Shown here one piece after another: positions 46,653 to 57,382 of a stretch of 64,000 nucleotides of DNA (the first letter of the stretch is position 1; the number at the start of each line of letters is the position of its first letter). Both the position numbers and the translations under genes were made by a program. The notes below the pieces were generated by a model that was not told the DNA's origin, ran no database searches, and saw only the letters and a program-made list of their open reading frames with translations. Origin of the DNA: Tachypleus tridentatus (Eukaryota > Arthropoda > Merostomata > Xiphosura > Limulidae); NCBI RefSeq assembly GCF_004210375.1, contig NC_134825.1, positions 1,798,001 through 1,862,000 of the forward strand, read 5' to 3'.

Positions 46653-47089
46653 ATTATATGAAATGAACATTATTATTTAAATGTTCATGGTTTGTAATAA
46701 GAACACATAATTGATCTATATGATGTACAACAAATTACAAAGAACAATATTTCCATGCAAAAACTGTTTTTACATGTATAGGCTATCTACTTCAATACCA
46801 AAATTTTCAGTATTTTTTTTGTATTTATATATTTACATAAAGCTAGAGTAATTCACACATTTGAACAGTTTATTTTAACAAAACCAAAAACCATTAGATA
46901 AACAAGCTGAAAAGGTTAAATTAATTTGTAGTGTTTAGTATTTTGGTAAAAGCCAGGTGTGTTGAGGATGAAGTTGAATAAAGTTTATATGTTCTTTATG
47001 ATTCCAATATTAGTGGAATGCTGTATTAATATTTCTTTTTATCAGTAATGACTACACCTTTTATTCAAGAGGTGCAAAATCAATCAGCA
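46653..47089. other. Spacer; no gene seen
   Basis: AT-rich sequence without recognised features. Confidence 0.5.
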
Positions 47090-48141
47090 CTTCATGAATT
47101 TTACGTTTTTCCCCCGATTTCCTCAAATCAAGAAGTCTTAAACAGATTAAGACAATTTAATTTTTATACAAGATAACTTCACCTTCCATTATGGAAAAAT
47201 GGGAACACTTCTTTAAGTTGTCTGAAACAAATTTTGTTTTCAAGTCTGCTGTATCTTGCAGTATTTCATTATGGATATTGGTGGTATATATATTGTACGT
47301 TTGGGGCATGAAGTAAGATATTTTTTCAAAAAATATATTTTTCAGCCAATAATTATAGAACATCAATAAAATAGTTCAAACTTGAAGATTTAGCAAAACC
47401 AATTATATTGCCATCTTTGGTACCCTCCAAAGCAATAGCTTGTTGGGCATGGAGACAAACGGCATTTATAATCTTGAAGAATTTTTCCATTTCCATTTTG
47501 TATTTGATTTATTTCAGTTAAATTCACTTTAATTTTATCTGAGAGATTTTCAAACTGCTTCTCAAAGCCTACAGACCTTGATATAGCATTTTCATGACAA
47601 AGTTTTACTTCATGTTTGTGTAGCAGCTCACCAGACTTGTTTGTACTTTGCAAATAGAAGTAGCAAAAATAGATGCACTATTATTTTCCTTTGTTGAGTA
47701 AAAGTATGCATGACACACCATCCTCCTGGGAGAATTTCACTATAGGCCAACAATTTGAATACTAGGAGCTAAGAATGTTGAAAGTTTTAAGTTTTTTTTT
47801 GGCTGCTTTAAAATTTCATCTATATATTTTACATTCTTCCTTGGCCTCCACAAATTTGAAAATCTGTTCTTTAAAGTTTAGTTAGGTCACTCTTTACTGC
47901 ATGTGCAATGTCTGATAAATTGTGGGATACAAGAGATGATTCAGACATTAATTATCGCTGTTTCATTCTCAATGGAAATGTGTATCACAGCAGAAGAACC
48001 TGGCTGTTCAAGAAGGCTAGTCCTCAATGGAATTTTAATATTATTATTAATAAAATATTCACTAATGTCCTTCTGCCAATAAGGTCCATTGGAAGCTGTA
48101 CCTGGAAGAGAAACAATGATATAATTATGCAATGAATACAT
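47090..48141 (-). pseudogene. Unidentified broken coding sequence
   Basis: Three - strand frames in consistent order look like fragments of one protein. The first (from 48141) contains DISEYFINNNIKIPLRTSLL and SSAVIHISIENETAIINV. The second (47653-47390) is amphipathic and coiled-coil-like (GFEKQFENLSDKIKVNLTEI). The third (47366-47157) has NEILQDTADLKTKFVSDNLK. Between them lie stops and frameshifts, and I see no splice signals at the breaks. That favours an old processed pseudogene or transposon gene over a live multi-exon gene. I could not identify the family. Confidence 0.35.
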
Positions 48142-48557
48142 TTTTAGATAAATGAAAAATTAATTTCATGAGATTAAGGATTAAACAAACAAACTTTTAT
48201 GTATTTTATGTTATATTTTTATGTAATATATTATTAAATTCTTAATTATTACAGGAATGAAATGCAAAGTAAATATAGTATATAAATAACATAACTAGTC
48301 AGATGCTCAAAATATATTATTATATATCATTGAACCTGATTATATTTTAAATGAATGAAAGTATTTTCATAATTGTATTGAGTTTTGATTCAGATAATAT
48401 TCATATAACTTTTTTGTGTGCAAATTCTTATTGAACTAATGAAAAATCTTGTCAAAAATGACAGGAAACCAAAGCCTGTAAAATTTGAAACCTTCAACAC
48501 ACATTTGAAATTTTACTACCAGTAATGTTGGAAGCCATCTGGACCATTCAGGTTAAA
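48142..48557. other. Spacer; no gene seen
   Basis: Very AT-rich sequence. The missing 3' half of the Tc1-like element is not here. Confidence 0.5.
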
Positions 48558-49319
48558 TTAATTCTCATTAAAGAACAAAATCTTTGTCCACTTTTCTACA
48601 TCCCATGTTTGGTGTTTCTCAGCAATGTTTAACTGAGCTGTTTCGTGGTGTGGAAAGAGGCATGGCCTTTGAAGATGTTTACAGTTTTTAAAGCCTTTCT
48701 CTTGTAGATGCCATCTTATTGTTCTTGAGCTGCAATCTGCATCCGTAAAGGCCTTAATCTGGTTTGACAATCGGCTCGTGTCTTGCTGGACAACCTGTCA
48801 AATCCTCCTGCTCAATGCTGGTGAAATTTTGTTGTGCTGACCACTGGAAATTCTTGTTCCATATCCCTCAGGGTCTTTTAAGAAATTTGCAACAGCAGTT
48901 TTACTACACCCATTCTTGCCAGTGATGGCACATTGAGAGAGACCTTGCTTTTGCAGCTCAACAATTTTGCCACGTTGCAACTCTATCAACTTTACCCTTT
49001 GCCATGTTTTTACCCAATGTAATACAGGAGATGTCAATGGGAGATGTTGACAACACTAATGCTTGACCACAAATGACTAAATTTTGTTACATGTTTACTG
49101 ATTAATGCTTCGTTTCAGTATGGTCTTACTTTTGACCAGCTGGTATTTAGTTTAATTTCATAGTGTTCACATTTTTCCTATTAAGTGTTAAAAAAGTTTA
49201 TTTTTATTTTTCTTATTTTCATCTTTCAAAGCTCTACTCAAATAAGTGGCTGAGTCTAACAATGCAAAATGCATATTTTTTCTTTGTGTTCATTGGCCTT
49301 AAGATTTTGGCCAGCAGTG
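48558..49319 (-). pseudogene. Truncated Tc1-like transposon
   Basis: One terminal repeat survives at about 49293-49319; read outward to inward it is CTGCTGGCCAAAATCTTAAG. On the - strand the transposase begins near 49037 with a helix-turn-helix region (LIELQRGKIVELQKQGLSQC... to LKDPEGYGTRISSGQ). After one in-frame stop it continues in the same frame as IRWHLQEKGFKNCK...WDVEKWTKILFFNEN. At FFNEN the first catalytic Asp (normally SDES) is Asn. The rest of the catalytic domain and the other end are absent. Confidence 0.82.
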
Positions 49320-49321
49320 TA

Positions 49322-49560
49322 GCTCATAATCCAAGGATCGCGGGTTCGAATCCCTGTCGGTACCAAACATGCTCACCTTTTCACCCATGGGGGCATTATA
49401 ATGTGATGGTCAATTGCACTATTTGTGGGTAAAAAGAGTAGCTTCAAAGTTGATGGTGGTGACTAGTTTCCTGCCTTTCCTCTAGTTTTACACTGCTAAA
49501 TTAGGAATGGCTAGCACAGATAGCCCTTGTGTAGCTTTGTGTGAAATTCAAAATAAAAAT
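49322..49560 (+). mobile_element. 5'-truncated family 1 SINE abutting the Tc1 end
   Basis: It starts within the anticodon-loop region (GCTCATAATCCAAGGATCGC), then a B-box-like GGGTTCGAATCCCTGTCGG, the body and a GTGAAATTCAAAATAAAAAT tail. The first ~40 bases of the head are missing exactly where the Tc1 terminal repeat ends. Confidence 0.85.
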
Positions 49561-52390
49561 CTTCTTCCCAAACAGCCTTTTCAATTAATTAATTCTGGTA
49601 TTATATGCTTTTTATGAACATCTATTTAAGTCTTTAATCTCATATATCACCTTTTTCATAATGGGTATTTCTGTTGATAGGAATGTTGTAGGCTGCACAG
49701 GATCATTTATTGCTCCAATCTGGCCCCACTATGCTTTGATAGGTCCTATTTGTTCTAAGTCTGTGACAACCAGAGAGGAGGGATCTTTCTCAACATTTTT
49801 TTTATAACCTATTTTGCACCTCTATGACCAACTAGACACAGATCATTTGCTATGTCCTGTTAGAGCTCTGAGGCATTATACGGTGTGCAGTAACTCTTTT
49901 TCCAGTTGATGAAACTCACTCTTTGTTCAATCAGGTCATATAGTTTCCCAAAATGTATTCAAAGTTATTTTGAGGTGGCTTTGTAAATATTTATGTTGCT
50001 TATTTTGGGCTTTATTTCCAGGCAAGGAACCTTCTGAGAATTACATGTCATTTTTCTAGGTCTTGAACTGCCCATTTGAATTACATGCTGAGGAACATAA
50101 TACAGGCTTGTATGTTACCCATTCCGAATACTTTTATCTCGCATTCTTTACACAGTGTAGAAGTTCCTTCTTCTGAAGGTTTTTCACTACTCCCTATGGC
50201 TATTTTAACAATATATGCTACTTTATAAGGAATGGGTATTTTTGTCTTCCCCTTGTCTCTCTACTCTTTGGGATTCTTTATCTTTTTTTTTCCCATTGAA
50301 TCCCACTATGCTGGGCATTGCATAGACAAATGTGCTTTTATCAATTCAATTCATTATCTGCTACTGGTTGCAAAAGGCTCTGTAGAATTGAGGTGTTCCA
50401 TAAGATTGTGTAGGCATTCACCAGATGGTATTATAATATTCTGTTGAACCTACAGACCACCATTTGGGGACTATCATGAGTAATATTAAAGGGGAATCCT
50501 GCCCATCCTTGCTGATCATCAGATTGAATAAATCAGGGTTGGTTTACTTTTAGAAACTTGGTTTGCCTATTGCACTATTTCTGGACGAATTCTACAAGTA
50601 GAGCTATGTTATCCTTACCACACTCAGTTTCCAGTCATGGGGATAGTGGGTAGGAACTTTTACTCCAGAGTGTTTGTTCAAGTGTTTTCCTTTACTTTTG
50701 GAGAATAGAGCGAAATTGGGAGAACTCCTATGTGGATCCCTGGATATTTTTTTCTGAGATGTTGGAAAGAGAGAGACTAGCACCCATAAAAGGCTACTCG
50801 TAATGCTGGTTAAGACATGATGCTAAGCTATCCAGTTGGAATGTTCATGGTCCTTCCTTTTGATCAGTATTGAATTTGTATATTGTTCTTCAAAAGAGGT
50901 CCATTGTCTCATAATTTTAAACATGAAGTGGTAGCACTTTTGGTCCTAGGCTGAGCACAATGTTCCCTGCTCTCTCTATACTTCTTGCAGCAAGTGGAAC
51001 GTTGCTTACTCACTCGGGGTGTGAGGATGAATTACATAATTCCACATCAGGCGAATTCTGTTCCTTTGGTTGAGTAAGACATACAAGATATCATCATTCT
51101 GAACCTGGGATGTTGCCTTTCAGACTTCTTCAGGTGTGGAGAAAGTTTGTTCACTTTGGTGTTGGTTACTTTCTCATCATCATTCCAGTGGTTTGAAAAG
51201 CATCACTCTATAGTTAATGTTGTGGTTTTGCAGATTCATGCATTTCAGAATACAATCTTCAGGAGCTGTGTAATCTTTCTTCCTACTGTATCCCGACCAC
51301 ACCTCCCACAGTCAGTATCTTTAAATCTCTACTTTTAGTGGACTCGTTAATTTTAAATCTGGCAATCTGCCTCGTCGAAAATCCTTCTCTGTTCAAAGAA
51401 ACTGCTTTTATTCCATACAGTTAATTTATAATCCTTAGTCATGATAGCATCACATGCACATTGTAGCAGATAGGGATCTAAACTGATTCTGAGTAATAAC
51501 ACAGTAATAGCCAAACATTGGTTGATGCAATACCCAGACAGTCTATTGTGGATGCAGTGCTATTCCCTCAATTTTATCTTGGTGCACTTTCGGTCTATGC
51601 AGATGCTTTCTATATGAATAATTCCCTCACCAACCTCTCTAACTTCTCAACCTGGTATTCTACCTATAAATGAGTCACATTACATCATGAATCAGTATTG
51701 CATCATCCATAAAACAGATTTTCGTATCTATTTGCATTTTGGTCTCAAAACAGGAGATAATTCTAAAGACAAGTATGAGAAATTGAGTGTGTCAATACAT
51801 TTTTAACACTAGACACGTTTTATTCAGTTATGTTTCAGATTGATATACATTAAGCCAAGCAATTTTACTGGCATTGCTATCTGGAGAATAGTTCCATATA
51901 AAAATAGTTTTAGGGGCTGTTTGTTCACTTTGGTGATTTATGTGACTAGTAGAAATGGTGTTTTAGGGGCATTTATTTTTATTCTGAAAGAGTTATAATG
52001 CTCACAGTCTGGTTTTGAGTTCCCAGTAGTCACTGTGCACATTTTCCTATGTCCATTCCCATAAATAGTTAATTTATTAAACGTATATGTTAGTATTTGT
52101 CTATTGTGCTGTTAGAAGATATATGAAGAGTTATTGTCTTGGTCTTGTTGATTTCAAAAATCTGAAACGTTACTGCAAACATGATTGACGCAAACTCCAC
52201 TCTTGATGTAAATTTAGTCATTCAGGTGCCTTAAGTTTGAAGATAATTCATTGACACGTTTCTTTATTGAAACACGTGCTTCTGGTTATTTGATAAAATT
52301 TCCCAAAATATTGTGATGTATATAAATGAGAGTATTGTTGAGGTTTACTGTGCAAAGCATAAATGTAGAAAAACAAAACAAAGCTGATTG
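49561..52390. other. Long stretch without a recognised gene
   Basis: T-rich sequence with short frames, up to about 71 codons, and no recognised domain. It may contain old repeat material. I cannot assign it. Confidence 0.4.
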
Positions 52391-52492
52391 CACAGCAGTA
52401 CGTCTGCAGACTTGCAACGTTAAAAACAGGGTTTTGATACCCGTGGTGAGCACAGCACAAACAGCCAGTTGTGTAGCTTTGTTATTAAGTAC
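52391..52492 (+). mobile_element. tRNA-derived SINE, family 2, fragment
   Basis: Contains GTCTGCAGACTTGCAACGTT, then GGGTTTTGATACCCGTGGTG (B-box region) and the body GCCAGTTGTGTAGCTTTGTT. Related copies are at 56792, 59139 and 62679. Confidence 0.75.
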
Positions 52493-53467
52493 AGTGTTCC
52501 CCAATGGAACAGTGATAAGTCTATAGATGTACAATGCTAAAATCTGGTAGTCAATTACTCTTAGTGGACACAGAAGATAGCCTAGTGTGGGCAAAGACAC
52601 TTAACAACGAACAAATAAAATATTTAAAAATTGAAAAAGAGAGTACAGAAAGTATAATTACAAATAAAAATGACCACTTCTGTTCTTTAAAAAGTTTGGA
52701 AAAAAACAATTAAAAGGACCTAAAATGCATAAAAAGCTAAAACACAAACAATCAAAATATCTTTAAAATTTTCTTCTTTTTTGTAAATATGGACTCGGAA
52801 TAAAACATTGACAATTGAGATTAATTTAAGTGTCACAAAAGCCACACATTTGTAAATTAGTTCTTTTTAAAACAAATTGTTTGACGAAACTGTGGCCAAT
52901 GTGGAAGCTAGCCAAGACAATTTTCTAATTTTAATGCAAATTAAAAGGTGGAACAATAACAGTAGCCTTTATTTAGAAAATCTGTGGTGGTTCTACATAT
53001 TTTAACGTGACTGTCAACTGGCGTGAAGTCTCTTCTTTATAATATGCTTGAAATCTGAATAAGAATCAGGAAAGGCTGTGATATCGTCAGGGCAAACAGA
53101 TTTAATTGTAGCATAAACAAACTCGTTTCTATGAATTAACAAAAATTGAACAGATATGGGTAATAAAGATAAATGGACCAGTCATTTATAAGTATCCAGT
53201 AAAGCTGGGTAAGAAATAACTAACTTACCATCCAAGACTAGTGAAGTCAGTATAGATTGTACGATTGATGTAATGCATAGCTTCTAGATGGTTTTTGAGC
53301 AAGTGAAATTGCAACGAACAGCAAACATAAATACTATGAGAAACTGCAGAGCCAAAAAAGCTATGACAAAGCCCACAGAGTTACCTGATTTTGAACTATG
53401 AAAATTGGAATAAAGTAATGGTTTAAAAGGCATTCAGAAAGAGAAGTCTGTTCCTCATGTCGGAAGT
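52493..53467. other. Spacer; no gene seen
   Basis: A-rich sequence without recognised features. Confidence 0.5.
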
Positions 53468-53547
53468 GGCCCAGTATGGCCAGATTGGTCAGGCGCTTGA
53501 CTCGTAATCTGAGGGTCGCGGTTTCGAATCCTTGTCACACCAAACAA
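53468..53547 (+). mobile_element. Solitary tRNA-like head of family 1 SINE
   Basis: GGCCCAGTATGGCCAGATTG to CTTGTCACACCA has A- and B-box-like blocks but stops after the head. The anticodon stem does not pair properly, so I read it as a truncated SINE or tRNA pseudogene and not a working tRNA. Confidence 0.65.
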
Positions 53548-53779
53548 TCTTGACTGAAACCAACAGTTATTTTGAATTCATTAACAATATCTTATGTACA
53601 AAGTATAGCTTAAAGGGCCCCAGTAGCAATACTGTACTCATCATAAAGAACATTTTCTACAGCGCGTCGTGAGACCCGTGGTTTCTCTGTTTCACCTTTT
53701 CACTGGAATCAGGGTCAATTTTGTACTAGTTTCTAGACTATTCTTTATAGTTTGTACAATATCAATACATCTGCTTTAT

Positions 53780-55560
53780 TCGTTAATAACAAACGTTAAT
53801 AATGTACAGAAACAACAGTACAAGTTATTATTTTTCTCTTTCTTAATTCCAAAACAAACGTTAATAATGAACAGAAACAACAGTACAAGTTATTATTTCT
53901 TCTCTTTCTTAATTCCAAAACAAACGTTAATAATGTACAGAAACAACAGTACAAGTTATTATTTCTTCTCTTTCTTAATTCCAAAACAAACGTTAATAAT
54001 GTACAGAAACAACAGTACAAGTAATTATTTCTTCTCTTTCTTAATTCCAAAACAAACGTTAATAATGTACAGAAACAACAGTACAAGTAATTATTTCTTC
54101 TCTTTCTTAATTCCAAAACAAACGTTAATAATGTACAGAAACAACAGTACAAGTTATTATTTCTTCTCTTTCTTAATTCCAAAACAAACGTTAATAATGT
54201 ACAGAAACAACAGTACAAGTTATTATTTCTTCTCTTTCTTAATTCCAAAACAAACGTTAATAATGTACAGAAACAACAGTACAAGTTATTATTTCTTCTC
54301 TTTCTTAATTCCAAAACAAACGTTAATAATGAACAGAAACAACAGTACAAGTTATTATTTCTTCTCTTTCTTAATTCCAAAACAAACGTTAATAATGTAC
54401 AGAAACAACAGTACAAGTTATTATTTCTTCTCTTTCTTAATTCCAAAACAAACGTTAATAATGTACAGAAACAACAGTACAAGTTATTATTTCTTCTCTT
54501 TCTTAATTCCAAAACAAACGTTAATAATGAACAGAAACAACAGTACAAGTTATTATTTCTTCTCTTTCTTAATTCCAAAACAAACGTTAATAATGAACAG
54601 AAACAACAGTACAAGTTATTATTTCTTCTCTTTCTTAATTCCAAAACAAACGTTAATAATGAACAGAAACAACAGTACAAGTTATTATTTCTTCTCTTTC
54701 TTAATTCCAAAACAAACGTTAATAATGTACAGAAACAACAGTACAAGTAATTATTTCTTCTCTTTCTTAATTCCAAAACAAACGTTAATAATGTACAGAA
54801 ACAACAGTACAAGTAATTATTTCTTCTCTTTCTTAATTCCAAAACAAACGTTAATAATGTACAGAAACAACAGTACAAGTTATTATTTCTTCTCTTTCTT
54901 AATTCCAAAACAAACGTTAATAATGTACAGAAACAACAGTACAAGTTATTATTTCTTCTCTTTCTTAATTCCAAAACAAACGTTAATAATGTACAGAAAC
55001 AACAGTACAAGTTATTATTTCTTCTCTTTCTTAATTCAAAACAAACGTTAATAATGAACAGAAACAACAGTACAAGTTATTATTTCTTCTCTTTCTTAAT
55101 TCCAAAACAAACGTTAATAATGTACAGAAACAACAGTACAAGTTATTATTTCTTCTCTTTCTTAATTCCAAAACAAACGTTAATAATGTACAGAAACAAC
55201 AGTACAAGTTATTATTTCTTCTCTTTCTTAATTCCAAAACAAACGTTAATAATGAACAGAAACAACAGTACAAGTTATTATTTCTTTCTTTCTTAATTCA
55301 AAACAAACGTTAATAATGAACAGAAACAACAGTACAAGTTGTTATTTCTTCTCTTTCTTAATTCCAAAACAAACGTTAATAATGAACAGAAACAACAGTA
55401 CAAGTTATTATTTCTTCTCTTTCTTAATTCCAAAACAAACGTTTATAATGAACAGAAACAACAGTACAAGTTATTATTTCTTCTCTTTCTTAATTCCAAA
55501 ACAAACGTTAATAATGAACAGAAACAACAGTACAAGTTATTATTTCTTCTCTTTCTTAAC
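53780..55560. repeat. 66-bp tandem array, ~27 copies, with higher-order structure
   Basis: The unit is CAAACGTTAATAATGTACAG, AAACAACAGTACAAGTTATT, ATTTCTTCTCTTTCTTAATT, CCAAAA. Two diagnostic variants are TGTACAG/TGAACAG and AAGTTATT/AAGTAATT. Scoring successive full units by these two sites, units 3-11 have the same order as units 14-22, so an 11-unit (726-bp) block is repeated. Because 66 = 22 codons and the unit has no stop in one frame of each strand, ORFs of 460 and 423 codons appear; they are artefacts of the period. Two single-unit indels occur near 55037 and 55284. Confidence 0.96.
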
Positions 55561-56130
55561 CCCTTCAATACTAAGTATTAACAGATTTATTATAATTATT
55601 TGTTGGAAAATAAACAAACTTCCTGAAGTACCTAATTTTATATATTTTATCAAGCTATATATCAAATATGTATTCTCAAGACTGCTGGTGTGGGTATTAA
55701 AACTTTAATTAGAATAAAGTAGAGAGCAACGTTTAGGCCTTCTTGTGTCATTTTCAAGTTAACAGAGAGAATTTACAATTGACCGTTGTCGGGCACACAT
55801 CTTAGGGATGGAAGTGTATGGAATTGTGCGAAGCGTTCCATTTGAATGTTAGGTTATTAACCAGTATAGATATAAAAGCTTGCATTGCTGCATATCATAT
55901 GTTCCTGGAATCAGCGAAGAAGAAAGCGCAACATTTGAAAAAACAAACAAACTTATAACTAAACACTATATTCTAGTAAACTTTTTTTTTGAAAACCAGG
56001 TGCATAACTAAAGTCCATACTATTTGAAAACTACAAACACAACACCAACATTATTTATAAAATACAACGTAACAGCAGCCACAACTTCTCTATTGGGGAA
56101 AAAAAAACAGAAAACCTTTCAGTCTATGAG
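55561..56130. other. Spacer with a possible Penelope-type end
   Basis: No gene seen. At 55726-55758 the - strand reads TTGAAAATGACACAAGAAGG then CCTAAACGTTGC. This resembles, from memory, the decayed hammerhead-type core in the terminal repeats of some Penelope-like elements (CUGANGA - stem II - GAAA), but key bases are changed. Confidence 0.3.
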
Positions 56131-56139
56131 TCACTTGTC

Positions 56140-56145
56140 TTTATT
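56140..56145 (-). terminator. Poly(A) signal of the minus-strand gene
   Basis: AATAAA on the - strand (TTTATT on +), 11 bases beyond the stop codon of the exon at 56157-56365. Confidence 0.5.
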
Positions 56146-56156
56146 GTTCTTGCTTT

Positions 56157-56365
56157 TTATTCTGTAGTGTCTGTTTCTGAACCTTTTTCTTCTTCACTGG
56201 GTTGATCTCCCGACTTTTCGTTCAGGGAGCCACCACCTGGGTTCTTAATTAACAGGAAAGAAGGTATATCAATCTCCACAGCGTTTACAGCGAGTTCACG
56301 ATCTAGTGAGCATGGCTGGATTGGCCACAACCTCTTAAACAAACATACAGAGATGAAATGTGTAT
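56157..56365 (-). CDS. Putative terminal exon of an unidentified minus-strand gene
   Basis: The acceptor (ATATATTTCAG) lies next to an (AT)n run. The exon starts in phase 1 and reads THFISVCLFKRLWPIQPCSL, then RELAVNAVEIDIPSFLLIKN, PGGG and an acidic tail ending EEEKGSETDTTE and TAA. Composition is clearly richer than the surrounding AT-rich DNA and codon use looks protein-like. A poly(A) signal follows at once. With the exon at 57034-57094 the junction makes GAT (Asp). The protein is unidentified. The hydrophobic start and charged, Glu-rich end suggest the cytosolic tail or C-terminus of a larger protein, but that is a guess. There is no ATG in the exon's frame, consistent with an internal start upstream. 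Confidence 0.5.
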
Positions 56366-56369
56366 CTGA

Positions 56370-56397
56370 AATATATATATATATATATATATATATC
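56370..56397. repeat. (AT)n microsatellite at an intron end
   Basis: About 14 AT units immediately upstream (on the - strand) of the acceptor of the putative terminal exon. Confidence 0.95.
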
Positions 56398-57033
56398 TTA
56401 ACATAAAAATGAATACTTTAAAAGGAACTAGTAGAGATAACCTTGTATTCTATTGCAGTTCACTGCCACCTTGCACAAAGTTTTATCATATCTAGGTAAC
56501 CATTGGTATACTTTAACACGCAGAAATGAAGTTATGTATCGGTTTATTCATTATGACACGATAGTCATGAAAAATGACTATGGAAAATAATAGTAAGTCT
56601 CCCAAATAATCACTAATACTCTGACATATTCATTTAAATTTATACATTCTGGATGAAAAAGGATACCTTATAAATCTAAATCATAAATGTTCTTACCTTT
56701 CATAATTACAATCAGTTTTATAAATTGGTCAATCTAGAAATATCTAAAAAAATATAAACACTGTAGAAACTATTGATACGCTTACAACACTTGGTCTCCT
56801 GCTGGTACATTGGTAAGTCTACGGGTTTACAACGCGAAATTCAGGGGTTCAATTCCTCTCGGTGAAGTCAGCAGGTCGCCCAATGTGGCTTTATTATAAG
56901 AAAACACAATACTTGTGTATACGAAAGTAGTTTGGAGGTGTTTTTGTCAGTGATCAACTGACTGAAGCATAAAATGTATTTGATTCATTAAGTTGTATCT
57001 AACTCGCCAACCAGAAAGTTAGTCTTTATTTAC
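56398..57033. other. Putative intron of the minus-strand gene
   Basis: AT-rich sequence holding a family 2 SINE. A possible 37-nt mini-exon on the - strand (56697-56733; TTTCTAG acceptor, AAAG|GTAAGA donor) fits the phase of the terminal exon but not that of the exon at 57034, so I do not include it. Confidence 0.35.
56792..56911 (+). mobile_element. tRNA-derived SINE, family 2
   Basis: The head GGTCTCCTGCTGGTACATTG with GTTTACAACGCG and the B-box GGGGTTCAATTCCTCTCGG are followed by the body CAGCAGGTCGCCCAATGTGG and an AAAACACAA tail. It is the most complete family 2 copy here. Family 2 differs from family 1 in both head and body. Confidence 0.82.
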
Positions 57034-57094
57034 CTTCGTCTCCACACTGACTATATCCTCTTAACTTCAATACAAGAAGATAAAGTTCAAGGAG
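57034..57094 (-). CDS. Putative internal exon of the same minus-strand gene
   Basis: Bounded on the - strand by ACATATACAG and GAAG|GTAAAT. The 61-nt exon starts in phase 0 and reads LLELYLLVLKLRGYSQCGDE plus one base. The other two frames contain stops. Its phase 1 end matches the phase 1 start of the exon at 56157-56365, giving ...GYSQCGDE-D-THFISVCLF. I recognise no domain. The upstream partner must lie beyond the 36-bp array or outside the window. The evidence is signals plus phase only. Confidence 0.42.
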
Positions 57095-57382
57095 CTGTAT
57101 ATGTACTTACAATAAAAATAGCAGAAAAAGGACCTCACTTATCTATGAATGGGCGGCATTATGTACGTCATTGTACAAAAACCAATAATGTTAACTAAAT
57201 TCAGTTATAATAAAGACAGCAATATGTTTTTTTAAAATTTCTTTCCTAAACACCTTCATGTGAAAGAGTATCTTTAATACACATCTTTTCTTTTCGACCA
57301 AATGGTGAGAAATTCATTGCAAGAAATAAAACTATAATTTGTAATCACTTGTCAAGAAGTTTTATTGATAACTATTTCGACC

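Noticed and set aside
53468..53547. tRNA gene
   Set aside because: A/B-box-like blocks are present, but the anticodon stem mispairs and the sequence matches the SINE head. The heads of the other SINE copies were rejected for the same reason.
53669..55067. ORFs of 460 codons (+) and 423 codons (-)
   Set aside because: They coincide with the 66-bp array. The period is a multiple of 3 and the unit lacks stops in one frame on each strand, so long frames are expected without selection.
56697..56733. 37-nt mini-exon (-) with good splice signals
   Set aside because: It fits the terminal exon in phase 0/1 but cannot follow the exon at 57034-57094, which joins the terminal exon directly and gives the longer, more protein-like peptide.
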